Of a stretch of 64,000 nt of DNA, positions 1 to 7,176 are shown one piece after another (within the stretch, counting starts at the first letter, position 1; the number at the start of each line of letters is the position of its first letter). Below the pieces are notes generated by a model. The model saw only the letters and a program-made list of their open reading frames with translations. It did no database searches and was not told the origin of the DNA. Both the position numbers and the translations under genes were made by a program. This stretch comes from Jidongwangia harbinensis (GTDB lineage Bacteria > Actinomycetota > Actinomycetes > Mycobacteriales > Micromonosporaceae): NCBI RefSeq assembly GCF_020216025.1, contig NZ_JAIWNC010000019.1:62001-126000 (forward strand). Reading direction: 5' to 3'.

Positions 1-168
1 GCGGAGCAGGAACACCCGGTCGCCGGGCGCCGTGCCGCGTCGCCGGGAGCCGAAACTCCACCGGCCGGCGGCCGGGCGCCCGGCCGAGGTGGCGGCGATG
101 TCCGCCCGGTAGTTGTCCGGCGGGAACCCGGCGTCGGTGGCATCCCAGATAAGGAGATAGGTGCGCAC
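1..168 (-). CDS. EVE/PUA-like domain protein, N-terminal part (runs off the left edge)
   Basis: The minus strand is open from a GTG at 168 to the window edge, and an in-frame TAA lies three codons upstream of that GTG, so the start is well bounded. The 56 visible residues begin with a hydrophobic TYLLIWD strand, continue with RWSFGSRR, and end in GDRVFLLR. This pattern is typical of the EVE/PUA-like domain found at the N terminus of many actinobacterial HNH-endonuclease-type proteins, which is thought to recognise modified bases. Whether a nuclease domain follows cannot be seen. It diverges from the kinase gene with only 25 bp between the starts, so the two probably share a promoter region. 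Confidence 0.6.
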   Translation of the reverse strand, partial: MRTYLLIWDATDAGFPPDNYRADIAATSAGRPAAGRWSFGSRRRGTAPGDRVFLLR

Positions 169-193
169 GTCCGATTAGCTCCATAGTGAACAG

Positions 194-685
194 GTGGGCG
201 ATCTCATCGTGATCCGGGGCAACTCCGGGGCCGGCAAGAGCACGGTCGCGCGGCAGCTGCGGCTGCGGATCGGCCGGGGCTGCGCCCTGGTCGAGCAGGA
301 CTATCTTCGCCGGGTTCTGCTGCGGGAGCACGACGGGGTGCCGGATCCGATCGCGCCGGAGCTGATCGGCCTGAACGCCCGATTCGCGCTCTCCCGCGGC
401 TATCACGTGATCGTGGAGGGGATCCTGGACCGGCCGCGCTACGGCGCCATGCTGGCCGAGCTGATCCGGGACCACGACGGCGCCGCCTACGTGTACTACC
501 TGGACGTCTCGTTCGACGAATCGGTGCGCCGCCACGCCACCCGGCCGCAGGCCACCGAGTTCACCGCGGAGCAGATGCGGGCGTGGTACCGGGAGCGGGA
601 CCTGCTCGGCGTGCCGGGAGAGCGGGTCATCCCGGAGACGGCCGGTCCGGTGGCGGTGCTCGAGCTTATGGCGCGGGTTCGGTGA
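194..685 (+). CDS. small P-loop (AAA_33-type) kinase
   Basis: The protein has 163 residues with a clear Walker A motif, GNSGAGKST, at about residues 9-17. The later VIVEGIL segment fits the second strand of the P-loop kinase fold. Proteins of this size and layout resemble the AAA_33, zeta-toxin-like and shikimate-kinase-like groups, which phosphorylate small molecules or nucleotides with ATP. The substrate cannot be inferred. The GTG start at 194 is used because no in-frame start with a better ribosome-binding site is visible. Its 3' end overlaps the end of the convergent small membrane protein gene by 20 bp. Confidence 0.7.
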   Translation: MGDLIVIRGNSGAGKSTVARQLRLRIGRGCALVEQDYLRRVLLREHDGVPDPIAPELIGLNARFALSRGYHVIVEGILDRPRYGAMLAELIRDHDGAAYVYYLDVSFDESVRRHATRPQATEFTAEQMRAWYRERDLLGVPGERVIPETAGPVAVLELMARVR

Positions 686-851
686 TCCGGGGCCGCGGCC
701 ACGCCGCGTTGCTTCCGCAGCCGGCGCAGGACAGCTGGTCTCCGCAGTGGGTGCACCAGTCGTTGGTGCGGCGCAGGTACCACCCGAGCGCCACGCCCGC
801 GAGCAGGCTGATCAGACCGATGACGGCAGCGACGGCAATCGCGCCGGTCAT
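666..851 (-). CDS. small membrane protein with zinc-ribbon-like cysteines
   Basis: The protein has 61 residues. One hydrophobic helix spans about residues 4-26 and is followed by the cluster CTHCGDQLSCAGC, two CxxC pairs that probably bind a metal. The arrangement predicts a membrane-anchored domain with a small cytoplasmic knuckle. No named family is recognised. Its ATG overlaps the stop of the upstream 98-residue gene by 4 bp (ATGA), so the two are probably translationally coupled. It ends inside the 3' end of the convergent kinase gene. Confidence 0.6.
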   Translation of the reverse strand: MTGAIAVAAVIGLISLLAGVALGWYLRRTNDWCTHCGDQLSCAGCGSNAAWPRPRITEPAP

Positions 852-1144
852 GCGGCCGACTCGCGGACGATCCTGCGGACGAGCCCGGACACCGGCACCG
901 GCCGGTCCAGCGGATCGGCGTCGGCACGCCGGGTGACATAGGACGCGGTGAAGGTGTCGACGCCGGTGCCGCGGTGTTCACCGGGGCGGTAGGTCACGGT
1001 GACGGCAAGCGGCGAGGCCGCCTCGATCACACCGGCCCGCCAGCCGTTCCGGAAGACCCACACGCGGTCGGATTTGCGGTAACTGTCGGCCGGGGCCACG
1101 TCCGCCGGATCTCGCTCCGGCGGGGCGATCGTCGGGGTGGACAT
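848..1144 (-). CDS. conserved small hypothetical protein
   Basis: The protein has 98 residues, with a disordered Pro/Asp-rich N terminus (about 1-20) and then a compact beta-rich segment, VWVFRNGWRAGVIEAAS and AVTVTYRP, that resembles a small SH3-like or KOW-like barrel. That fold is inferred from strand pattern only. An AGGCTCTCCC stretch just upstream reads as a GGGAGAGCC ribosome-binding region on the minus strand, supporting the ATG at 1144. It is the first gene of a two-gene minus-strand operon with the zinc-ribbon membrane protein. No function can be assigned. Confidence 0.6.
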   Translation of the reverse strand: MSTPTIAPPERDPADVAPADSYRKSDRVWVFRNGWRAGVIEAASPLAVTVTYRPGEHRGTGVDTFTASYVTRRADADPLDRPVPVSGLVRRIVRESAA

Positions 1145-1246
1145 GGGAGAGCCTCCAAGATCCCGTGAGCTGACCCCCGCGGCCGAGCGCGTCGGCCGTC
1201 AGGTCATGAAACTCAGCACGCTCTGTCAGCAAGCAAGTACGTGTCT

Positions 1247-1303
1247 GTCAGCTATCATGCTCGCTGACAAGTGCGTCCGCAAGGCCGAATGCACGTGCAT
1301 TTG
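1247..1303 (+). promoter_or_regulatory. promoter/operator block upstream of the HTH regulator, shared with the DUF397 gene
   Basis: The block contains a GTCAGC...GCTGAC inverted repeat (1247-1252/1263-1268), a -10-like TATCATGCTC (1253-1262), and after exactly 14 bp a 27-bp element (1277-1303) whose core is the perfect palindrome ATGCACGTGCAT. The same TATCATGCTC-N14-27-mer layout lies in opposite orientation before the DUF397 gene at 2641-2691, with one mismatch in 27. It is probably the binding site of the HTH protein encoded between the copies. The -10 assignment is an inference. Confidence 0.65.
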
Positions 1304-1426
1304 ACTTGTGCGGAAGCATGGGACTTGGACCTTCGATCGGTTTCGTTGCGAAGGATCTCCCCCTTAAGATGCGAAGGGTCTGCGACCGGCGGACCCAGAG
1401 CCCGGACCGAAGCGGTGAGGAGTCAG

Positions 1427-2308
1427 GTGAGTACGGAGGAGGCGCCGGGTAGCGGCCCCACCGTTCTGCGCATCCTCCTCGGTGCTCAGCTGCGGCGGCT
1501 GCGCGAGGGCAGGGCGATCACCCGGGAAAGCGCCGGGTACGAGATCCGGGCCTCCGGCTCGAAGATCAGCCGGATGGAACTCGGCCGGGTCAGCTTCAAG
1601 GAGCGCGACGTCGCCGACCTGCTGACGCTGTACGGCGTGAGCGACCCGAAAGAGCGTGAGGCGCTGCTCGGGCTGGCCCGGCAGGCGAACAACCCCGGCT
1701 GGTGGCACCACTTCGGCGACATCCTGCCCGGCTGGTTCCAGTCCTACCTGGGCCTGGAGGCGGCGGCGACGCTGATCCGGACGTATGAGATCCAGTTCGT
1801 GCCCGGCCTGCTGCAGACGCCGGAGTACGCCCGGGCGGTGATCCTGCTCGGTCACGCCGGTGCCGACGCGGACGAGATCGACCGTCGCGTGGAGCTACGC
1901 CACCAGCGCCAGCAGATCCTCCATCGGGGCAACCCGCCCCAGCTGTGGGCGGTCATCGACGAGGCGGTGCTGCGCCGGCCCATCGGCGGCGTCGACGTGA
2001 TGAAGCGGCAGATCGAGACGCTCATCGAGGCGGCGAAGAAGCCGCACATCCGGCTGCAAATCATTCCGTTCCACGCGGGCGGGCACGCCGCCGCGGGCGG
2101 TCCGTTCGCGATCCTGCGGTTCCCCGAGCCGGAGCTGCCGGACGTGGTCTACGTCGAGCAGTTGACCAGCGCGATCTACCTGGACAAGCGCGAGGACGTG
2201 GACCACTACGCCATCGCGATGGAACGGGTGTGCATCGACGCCGAGCCGCCCAACCACACTCCCGAGATTCTCGAGAAGCTGCTGCACGAGGTCGGACGGC
2301 CGGCGTAG
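1427..2308 (+). CDS. XRE-family HTH regulator with DUF5753 domain
   Basis: An N-terminal helix-turn-helix (about residues 14-70, with RRLREGRAITRESAGYEI and KISRMELGR) is followed by a DUF5753 domain (about 95-285, with IRTYEIQFVPGLLQTPEYARAV and the C-terminal YVEQLTSAIYLDK). This architecture is very common in actinomycetes beside DUF397 proteins. Known pairs regulate development or antibiotic genes and have been compared with toxin-antitoxin modules. The GTG at 1427 is chosen because a GAGGAG ribosome-binding sequence lies just before it. The reading frame is open upstream to 1271, but that stretch overlaps the promoter palindrome. A convergent DUF397 gene follows after 12 bp. Confidence 0.88.
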   Translation: MSTEEAPGSGPTVLRILLGAQLRRLREGRAITRESAGYEIRASGSKISRMELGRVSFKERDVADLLTLYGVSDPKEREALLGLARQANNPGWWHHFGDILPGWFQSYLGLEAAATLIRTYEIQFVPGLLQTPEYARAVILLGHAGADADEIDRRVELRHQRQQILHRGNPPQLWAVIDEAVLRRPIGGVDVMKRQIETLIEAAKKPHIRLQIIPFHAGGHAAAGGPFAILRFPEPELPDVVYVEQLTSAIYLDKREDVDHYAIAMERVCIDAEPPNHTPEILEKLLHEVGRPA

Positions 2309-2320
2309 ACGCCGCCTGGT

Positions 2321-2557
2321 TCAGGCGAGCAGGTTGTCGAAGTCGCCGTCACGGACGCCGAGGATGAAGGCCTCGATCTCGGCCGGGGTGTAGATCAACG
2401 TCGGACCCTGGGGGTCACGGGAGTTCCGCACGGCCACGCCGCCGTCCGGCAGCGGAGCACACTCGACGCAGTTCCCACTCGGGTTGCTACGGCCGCTCTT
2501 CTGCCAGATCACACCCTGCAACTGCCCGGCTGGCATGCCGTTGTAGATGTGCGCCAT
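2321..2557 (-). CDS. DUF397 domain protein
   Basis: The protein has 78 residues. It carries the DUF397 signature: an N-terminal WQKSGRSNPSGNCVECA stretch, then VAVRNSRDPQGPTLIYTPAEIEAFILGVRDGDFDNL. DUF397 proteins are small partners of XRE/DUF5753 regulators and are proposed to modulate them. The ATG at 2557 has a GGGAG ribosome-binding sequence at the right distance. The open frame continues upstream to 2611 but has no comparable start. It is convergent with the HTH gene, and its promoter carries the same composite element, so the pair looks co-controlled. Confidence 0.88.
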   Translation of the reverse strand: MAHIYNGMPAGQLQGVIWQKSGRSNPSGNCVECAPLPDGGVAVRNSRDPQGPTLIYTPAEIEAFILGVRDGDFDNLLA

Positions 2558-2640
2558 CTGTTGCTCCCTAGGTCCCAATCCGATCGACGTTCGATCGGCG
2601 GTCTTGCTCACCCTGCGTCCCCAAGTGGGAGCCTGTCGTG

Positions 2641-2691
2641 CAAATGCACGTGCATCCGGCCTTGCGGAATCACAGGATTCTGAGCATGATA
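2641..2691 (-). promoter_or_regulatory. second copy of the shared promoter/operator block (DUF397 gene)
   Basis: Read on the minus strand, TATCATGCTC (2691-2682) is followed after 14 bp by the 27-bp palindromic element (2667-2641). This matches the block at 1253-1303 at 26 of 27 positions in the element and at all 10 in the -10-like box. The gene begins 83 bp downstream, at 2557. On each copy the palindrome also encodes Met-His-Val-His-Leu. A leader peptide is therefore an alternative reading, but the identity extends outside that frame. Confidence 0.65.
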
Positions 2692-2825
2692 ACGCAAGGA
2701 CACCACCTGAATAGGGTCACTAAGGGTGACATCTTTAAGTGACGAAGCGGTCGCGGAAACGGTCCGTCGGTCGCTCGAACGCGAGGCTCCTTGGCGGGGG
2801 CGTCCGAGCGGGAGGAAGCCCACCC

Positions 2826-3071
2826 ATGTCGGCACCGAACATCGGACCCGAAATGCCCGACTCCAGCCACCCCGATGCCGTCGACCACGCCCGGAAAGGC
2901 AATCCCGCCTCGATGTACCGCGACGAGCCCCTCACCGACGACGTCCATGCGGCGTCCACCCGGGCCAGTGCGGTGACGCACCGGTTCGGCGGTGTCCGTT
3001 ACGCGCTGAGTCGCCCCGAGACGGACCCGGGCACGCCCTCGGACGGCGGTGATCCGCGTGCGGGTGAGTGA
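2826..3071 (+). CDS. small hypothetical protein
   Basis: The protein has 81 residues and is hydrophilic, rich in Asp, Pro and Ala, with no membrane segment, cysteine or recognisable motif. The ATG at 2826 follows a strong GGGAGGA ribosome-binding sequence, so it is preferred to the in-frame ATG at 2739. It overlaps the next gene by 23 bp in another frame, which suggests a two-gene unit. Such short disordered proteins often sit beside HTH/DUF397 loci in actinomycetes. No function is proposed. Confidence 0.5.
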   Translation: MSAPNIGPEMPDSSHPDAVDHARKGNPASMYRDEPLTDDVHAASTRASAVTHRFGGVRYALSRPETDPGTPSDGGDPRAGE

Positions 3072-3420
3072 GGCCGTCCGCTGTGGCCGCCAGGCATACG
3101 CGGGTGCCCGCCCCGACCGCCGGGTCCGGGTGCCGGACGCACCGGTGATCCGCGGCGGGCGCCTCCAGCTCAGCGTGCCGCGCGGGCCGCTGCACGAGTT
3201 CGCCGAGGTGGACTACTGCTACGGCGTCGGGCCGCTGACGCTGCGGGTGGACCGCATCGGGTGGGACCGCCCGGTGCCGCACGACGGCGACACCTGGCTC
3301 GAGGTGGAGGGCGTGGTGATCAGCCCGGCCGGGCGCGAGGGTGCCCGCCGGCTGGTGCTGGTCCGGGCCCGGCGGTTGCCGGTGCGCCCACCCCGCAAGC
3401 GCCCCCGCCTGCGCCCCTAG
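3049..3420 (+). CDS. hypothetical basic protein
   Basis: The protein has 123 residues with beta-strand-like stretches in the middle (GGRLQLSVPRG, FAEVDYCYGVGPLTLRVDRIGW, TWLEVEGVVIS) and a very basic proline-rich C terminus. No family is recognised. Several GTG codons between 3049 and 3070 could be the start. The one at 3049 gives the longest product and overlaps the upstream gene, consistent with coupling. Third-position GC is high and even, which supports a real gene. Confidence 0.5.
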   Translation: MIRVRVSEAVRCGRQAYAGARPDRRVRVPDAPVIRGGRLQLSVPRGPLHEFAEVDYCYGVGPLTLRVDRIGWDRPVPHDGDTWLEVEGVVISPAGREGARRLVLVRARRLPVRPPRKRPRLRP

Positions 3421-3538
3421 ACGGCCGGTCGGGCGGTCTGGTTCCCCCGTGCCAGGCCGCTCGGCCGGTCCCAGGGATCACCGGCGGTAACTCACCGAAG
3501 CAACCATCACGTTACGAAGAGTGATGATCGACGGCCGT

Positions 3539-5143
3539 TCAGGCGGCCGATGCGCTGTCCCGGTAGGGCCGTATTCGCCCGGCTCTCGCCGTTCCCGTCA
3601 CGACCCGGTCACGGCCCGCGCGCTTCGCGGTGTAGAGGTTACGGTCCGCAGCGGACAGCAACTCGGCCTGAGTGAGCCCGGCAGCCTCCCGGCGGCTGGC
3701 CACCCCGATGCTCACCGTGACGGTCAGTCCGTCGGCGAGGACGTCCCACGGGTACGACGCCACCGCCCGGCGGATCTCCTCGAGCGCCGCGACGGCACTC
3801 GGAGTCCCGGTGCCCGGCAACGCCAGCAGGAACTCCTCGCCGCCCAGCCGCGCCGCGAAGCCGTCCGGAGCGACCGCCGCCAGCTCCGTCTCCAGCAGCT
3901 TGGCCACCTGGATCAGCACCTGGTCGCCGACGTCGTGCGAGAGCTGGTCGTTGATCTGTTTGAAGTGGTCCAGGTCGACGAGGGCGAGGGTTAGCCCGGG
4001 ATCGGAGTCGACCAGCGACGGCAGCTGCTCGTCGACGTACCGCCGGTTGCGCAGCCCGGTCAGCGGGTCGCGCCGCGCCTGCTCGCGGAACCGCTCGGCC
4101 TCCTGCCGGGCCTCCGCGGTCTCGAACATCGCCTGCCGGGTGCGCGCCTGCGCTTCGCGCTGCGCGGAGTGCAGGCTGTGGTACGCCGAGAAGAACACCT
4201 TGTGCGCCGCGTACGCCTCCGCGAACTCGCCCCGGACCGCGTGCAGTTCGGCCTGTTCCTGGTGCACCCGCACCAGGACGTCGTTGAGTTCCCGTTCGAC
4301 ACAGAGCGCCCGGGACGCGTCCAGGCTCGCCTGGGCCCGGTCGGTGGCGCCGAGGCCCCGTTGCGCCCGGGCCAGCGTCAGCAGGTACTCGGCGAGCGCG
4401 TCGGCGTCCTCGTGCCGGCCGTCGCGGTGCCGCTCGATGCCGTTGAGCAGCGTCTGCTCGGCCTCCGCGTACCGTCCGTTCTCGATCTCGATGGCACCGA
4501 TGGTGTCCAGCGCCGCCGGGTCCAGCTCGAACCCGTACTCGGCGGCCACCGCGCGCAGCTTGCCGGCGACCTGCTGGGCACGCTCGTAGTCGCCGTAGAG
4601 GTACTCGGTGTATGCGTAGTTGTTGAGCATGCCCACCAGCAGATGCGGCTGGGCGAACTCCCGGCTCAGCTCCTCGGCCTGTGCGTAGCGCAGCCGGGCG
4701 TCCGCCATCGATCCGCTCAGCCCGAGCGAGTCGGCCAGCTTGGCCCGGTGCCAGATCTGCATGTGCGCGGTGGCCTGCTCGTCCAGCAGCTCCACCGCCA
4801 GCACCGAGTGCTCCAGGCACTGCGCCGCGTCGCCGAGGAACCGGTGGATGTTGGCCCACACCAGGTGGGTCCGGGCCCGTAACGGGGTGGCGTCGTGGTC
4901 CACCGCCCAGTGGTGGATCTGCCAGATCCGCCGGGCCGCGCCGGCCAGATCGCCGTTGCGCATCAGCATGTTCACCTGGCACAGCCGGGCCCGGTGCAGG
5001 AGCAGGTCGTCGCCCAGTTCGGCGGCCCGCCGTTCCAGCTCCACGGAGGTCCGGAGCGCGGCGGTCGCGTCCCAGAGGTAGGCGTCCTCGATCTCGAGCA
5101 GATCAGCCGACAACTGTGCCGCACGACTCGCGTGCTGATTCAC
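3539..5143 (-). CDS. TPR-domain diguanylate cyclase (GGDEF)
   Basis: The protein has about 534 residues. The N-terminal two thirds are helical TPR-like repeats (for example YAYTEYLYGDYERAQQVAGKLR and AEQTLLNGIERHRDG), which form a protein-interaction scaffold. A GGDEF domain follows at about 355-510, with DPLTGLRNRRY, VDLDHFKQIND and the active-site variant GGEEF at about 434-438. Such domains make cyclic di-GMP from two GTP. No RxxD inhibitory-site motif is seen just before GGEEF, so product inhibition may be absent. The GTG at 5143 has a GGAGAAG ribosome-binding site. No transmembrane segment is seen, so it is cytoplasmic. Confidence 0.9.
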   Translation of the reverse strand: MNQHASRAAQLSADLLEIEDAYLWDATAALRTSVELERRAAELGDDLLLHRARLCQVNMLMRNGDLAGAARRIWQIHHWAVDHDATPLRARTHLVWANIHRFLGDAAQCLEHSVLAVELLDEQATAHMQIWHRAKLADSLGLSGSMADARLRYAQAEELSREFAQPHLLVGMLNNYAYTEYLYGDYERAQQVAGKLRAVAAEYGFELDPAALDTIGAIEIENGRYAEAEQTLLNGIERHRDGRHEDADALAEYLLTLARAQRGLGATDRAQASLDASRALCVERELNDVLVRVHQEQAELHAVRGEFAEAYAAHKVFFSAYHSLHSAQREAQARTRQAMFETAEARQEAERFREQARRDPLTGLRNRRYVDEQLPSLVDSDPGLTLALVDLDHFKQINDQLSHDVGDQVLIQVAKLLETELAAVAPDGFAARLGGEEFLLALPGTGTPSAVAALEEIRRAVASYPWDVLADGLTVTVSIGVASRREAAGLTQAELLSAADRNLYTAKRAGRDRVVTGTARAGRIRPYRDSASAA

Positions 5144-5546
5144 CGACTCACTTCTCCAGATCTCGGGTCGACGATCGAGGGGCGGAGCGCCGGGGTGAAG
5201 ACAACGCACACCTTTCCGGTACGGGAGATCACCGTTCTGTACCCGAAGGCTAGCGCTGAGTAACCGCTGAGCCCAGCGTTGCGCACGTGATCCACCTCGC
5301 TACTCCGCCGGAGTACCGGACTCCGGCCGTCCCGCGGGGAGGGGGAGCGCGGCGCCGGGAGGGGGCGTCCCGGCGCCGCGCCGGGGGAGGGCGGTCGGTC
5401 GCTGATGACTGCGGAGAGTTGATTCTGTCGTCGTCGGGGACGGAACGGCGAGGGGAAAAGCCTTAAGTTTGACTGAAAGTCCGCAGCGTAACGGCGTCCC
5501 CGCGGTCAGTTGCCCGCTCCGGGGCATTGGTCACGTAACGTGATGA
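5144..5546. other. non-coding stretch with two strong hairpins
   Basis: This gap separates the cyclase gene start from the end of the next minus-strand operon. It holds the inverted repeat GCCGGAGT-N5-ACTCCGGC (5307-5327), a 12-bp stem at 5349-5379, and the palindrome TCACGTAACGTGA at 5531-5543. The first 150 bp should contain the cyclase promoter, but no clear box is visible. Confidence 0.5.
5349..5379 (-). terminator. hairpin, probable terminator of the epimerase operon
   Basis: A perfect 12-bp stem (GCGGCGCCGGGA pairing with TCCCGGCGCCGC) has a 7-nt loop. It lies about 170 bp past the last stop codon of the leftward operon and is not followed by a clear T-run, as is usual in GC-rich actinomycetes. 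Confidence 0.5.
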
Positions 5547-5897
5547 TCAGTGGTCGTACAGCCCGGGAAAGAACCGGTCCACCGCGACCACGTCGTACAC
5601 CTGGCGTACCTCGGTGACGCGCCCGCCCTCGACGGCCAGGAACTCGGCCATCCGGACCGTGCCGAACGGCGCGGTCAGCTCGTAGACCAGCGCGGCACCG
5701 TCGTCCGCGGGACTGCGCGACACCACGGTCACCGCGTCGGCGAACACCGCGATCCGGTGCAGCGTCTGAACCAGTTCCTCGTCGTCCACCGCGGCGTCGA
5801 GGTTCCATTCCACCTCGGCGTCCGGGGCGAGCACCCGGCGGACCGCGGCCCGGTCGTCGCTGATCCACGAACCGGTGTAGAAGTCGACCACGTCCAT
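5547..5897 (-). CDS. NTF2-like / SnoaL-like protein
   Basis: The protein has 116 residues. It starts MDVVDFYTGSWISDDRAAVRRVLAPDAEVEWNLD, the usual helix-helix-strand opening of the cone-shaped NTF2/SnoaL fold. It continues with paired strands (AALVYELTAPFGTVRMAEFLAVEGGRVTEVRQVYD) and ends with RFFPGLYDH. Members include polyketide cyclases, isomerases and orphan ligand-binding proteins, and the specific activity is unknown. Its ATG shares one base with the TGA of the upstream epimerase-like gene, so the two are translationally coupled. Confidence 0.75.
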   Translation of the reverse strand: MDVVDFYTGSWISDDRAAVRRVLAPDAEVEWNLDAAVDDEELVQTLHRIAVFADAVTVVSRSPADDGAALVYELTAPFGTVRMAEFLAVEGGRVTEVRQVYDVVAVDRFFPGLYDH

Positions 5898-7000
5898 CAG
5901 GCGTGCGCCCCGCTGACCGTGGGAGCGATCCGCCGGGACGGCATCGGCTCCGGCGGCACGGCGAGCCCGAGCAGCGCGGCGGTGGCCTGGGCGGCGCGAC
6001 GGGCCGCGTGCCCGTCGCCGTACGGATTGTCGCCGGCCACCATCGCGGCCCGGCGGACCTGGCTGTCCAGCAGGTGCGCCGACTCCCGCACCAGCATGCC
6101 GATGTCGGGGTCGATCAGCCGGGCGCAACCGGCCTCCAGCGCCTCGATCCGCTCGGCCACCGGGCCCAGGAGCAGCGCCGGTACGCCGAACGACGGCGCC
6201 TCCTGCAGTCCGGCCGAGTCGGTGATGAGCAGGCTGGCCTCGCTCAGCGACCGGGACAGGTCCGCGTGCGACAGCTCCGCCGTCACGGTGACCCGGTCGA
6301 CGTCCAGATGGACCGGTTCGCTGGTGGCGAGCCGCACGTGGACGTCCGGGTAGCGCTCGATCAGCCGGCGCGCGCCGGCCACCAGGACGCGGGCCGGGGT
6401 GTGCTCGGTGACGGCCAGGACCAGGCGGCGGTTCGCGGCCCGGCCCGGACCGGCCGCCTGCAGCGCGGCGTCCACCAGCGTGCTGCCGCTGACCAGCACG
6501 TCGCCGGTCGCGCGCCGCTCGTCCAGGAGGTTCATCGCGGCCAGCGCGGTCGGCGCCAGGTGCAGCGCGGCGACCTGGGTGACCAGGCGCCGGTCGTCGT
6601 CCCGGTAGGCCGGCCGGTCCGGGCTCTCCGCGCGCAGTCCGGCCTCCACGTGCACCACCGGAATCCGGCGCCAGTGTGCGGCGAGTGCCGCGGCCAGGCT
6701 GGTGATGGAGGCGCCCTGGACCAGGACGGCGGACGGGGTACGGCCGGCCCACAGCCGGTCCAGGTCGTGGATCATCGCACCGACCAGTTCCGCGTGCCCG
6801 TTGCCGGCCGGCTCGCGCAGGCTGATCTCCGGCTGCAGGCGGTACCGGGCGAGCGTGCGGGCGACCGCGTCCGGCTCCGGCCCGCCGGCCACCAGCACCG
6901 GGCGGAGCAGGCCGGCCGCGGTCATCGCGCCGGCCACGGGGGCGAGCTGGACGGCTTCCGGCCGAGTGCCGCAAACCAGATGCACCTCGGGGATCGACAT
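5897..7000 (-). CDS. UDP-GlcNAc 2-epimerase-like protein (WecB fold), catalytic residues altered
   Basis: The protein has 367 residues. The opening HLVCGTRPEAVQLAPV, the central HVEAGLR, the LLITDSAGLQE block and the C-terminal NPYGDG are hallmarks of the WecB/UDP-N-acetylglucosamine 2-epimerase family (GT-B fold), which interconverts UDP-GlcNAc and UDP-ManNAc. However, the usual VHGDTTT is VQGASIT here, the usual PEEANR is YRDDDRR, and the TGHRRE motif is TEHTPAR. By comparison with known family members, two of the three conserved acidic catalytic residues are missing. It may use another sugar nucleotide or be non-catalytic. The ATG at 7000 is the first start matching the family N terminus. 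Confidence 0.75.
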   Translation of the reverse strand: MSIPEVHLVCGTRPEAVQLAPVAGAMTAAGLLRPVLVAGGPEPDAVARTLARYRLQPEISLREPAGNGHAELVGAMIHDLDRLWAGRTPSAVLVQGASITSLAAALAAHWRRIPVVHVEAGLRAESPDRPAYRDDDRRLVTQVAALHLAPTALAAMNLLDERRATGDVLVSGSTLVDAALQAAGPGRAANRRLVLAVTEHTPARVLVAGARRLIERYPDVHVRLATSEPVHLDVDRVTVTAELSHADLSRSLSEASLLITDSAGLQEAPSFGVPALLLGPVAERIEALEAGCARLIDPDIGMLVRESAHLLDSQVRRAAMVAGDNPYGDGHAARRAAQATAALLGLAVPPEPMPSRRIAPTVSGAHA

Positions 7001-7053
7001 CCAGGACGCCTCGCTTCTGCCAACTCGTTCACCGGTCGACAGGGACCCTAGGA

Positions 7054-7070
7054 TGTCACTGTGAGTGACA
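7054..7070. promoter_or_regulatory. inverted repeat upstream of the epimerase-like operon
   Basis: TGTCACT-GTG-AGTGACA is a perfect 7-3-7 inverted repeat 54 bp before the start codon of the epimerase-like gene. Its size and position fit an operator for a dimeric regulator. No binding protein can be named. Confidence 0.45.
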
Positions 7071-7176
7071 CAAGGTCGTGCGGCACTCCGGCCCGGAGAC
7101 TGACCTTTCGGCCAGGTCAGCGCGGTCCGCACGGGGCGGTCAAGCAGCCCAAGCTGTTATACGGAACGTGACTTGG

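Noticed and set aside
1271..1426. An N-terminal extension of the HTH regulator up to 1271
   Set aside because: The stretch overlaps the promoter palindrome and is not part of the HTH family; the GTG at 1427 has a proper ribosome-binding site.
3639..4982. A long minus-strand frame inside the TPR-GGDEF gene
   Set aside because: It is a +1 shadow, rich in Arg, Gly and Pro, without motifs; the GGEEF-containing frame is clearly the coding one.
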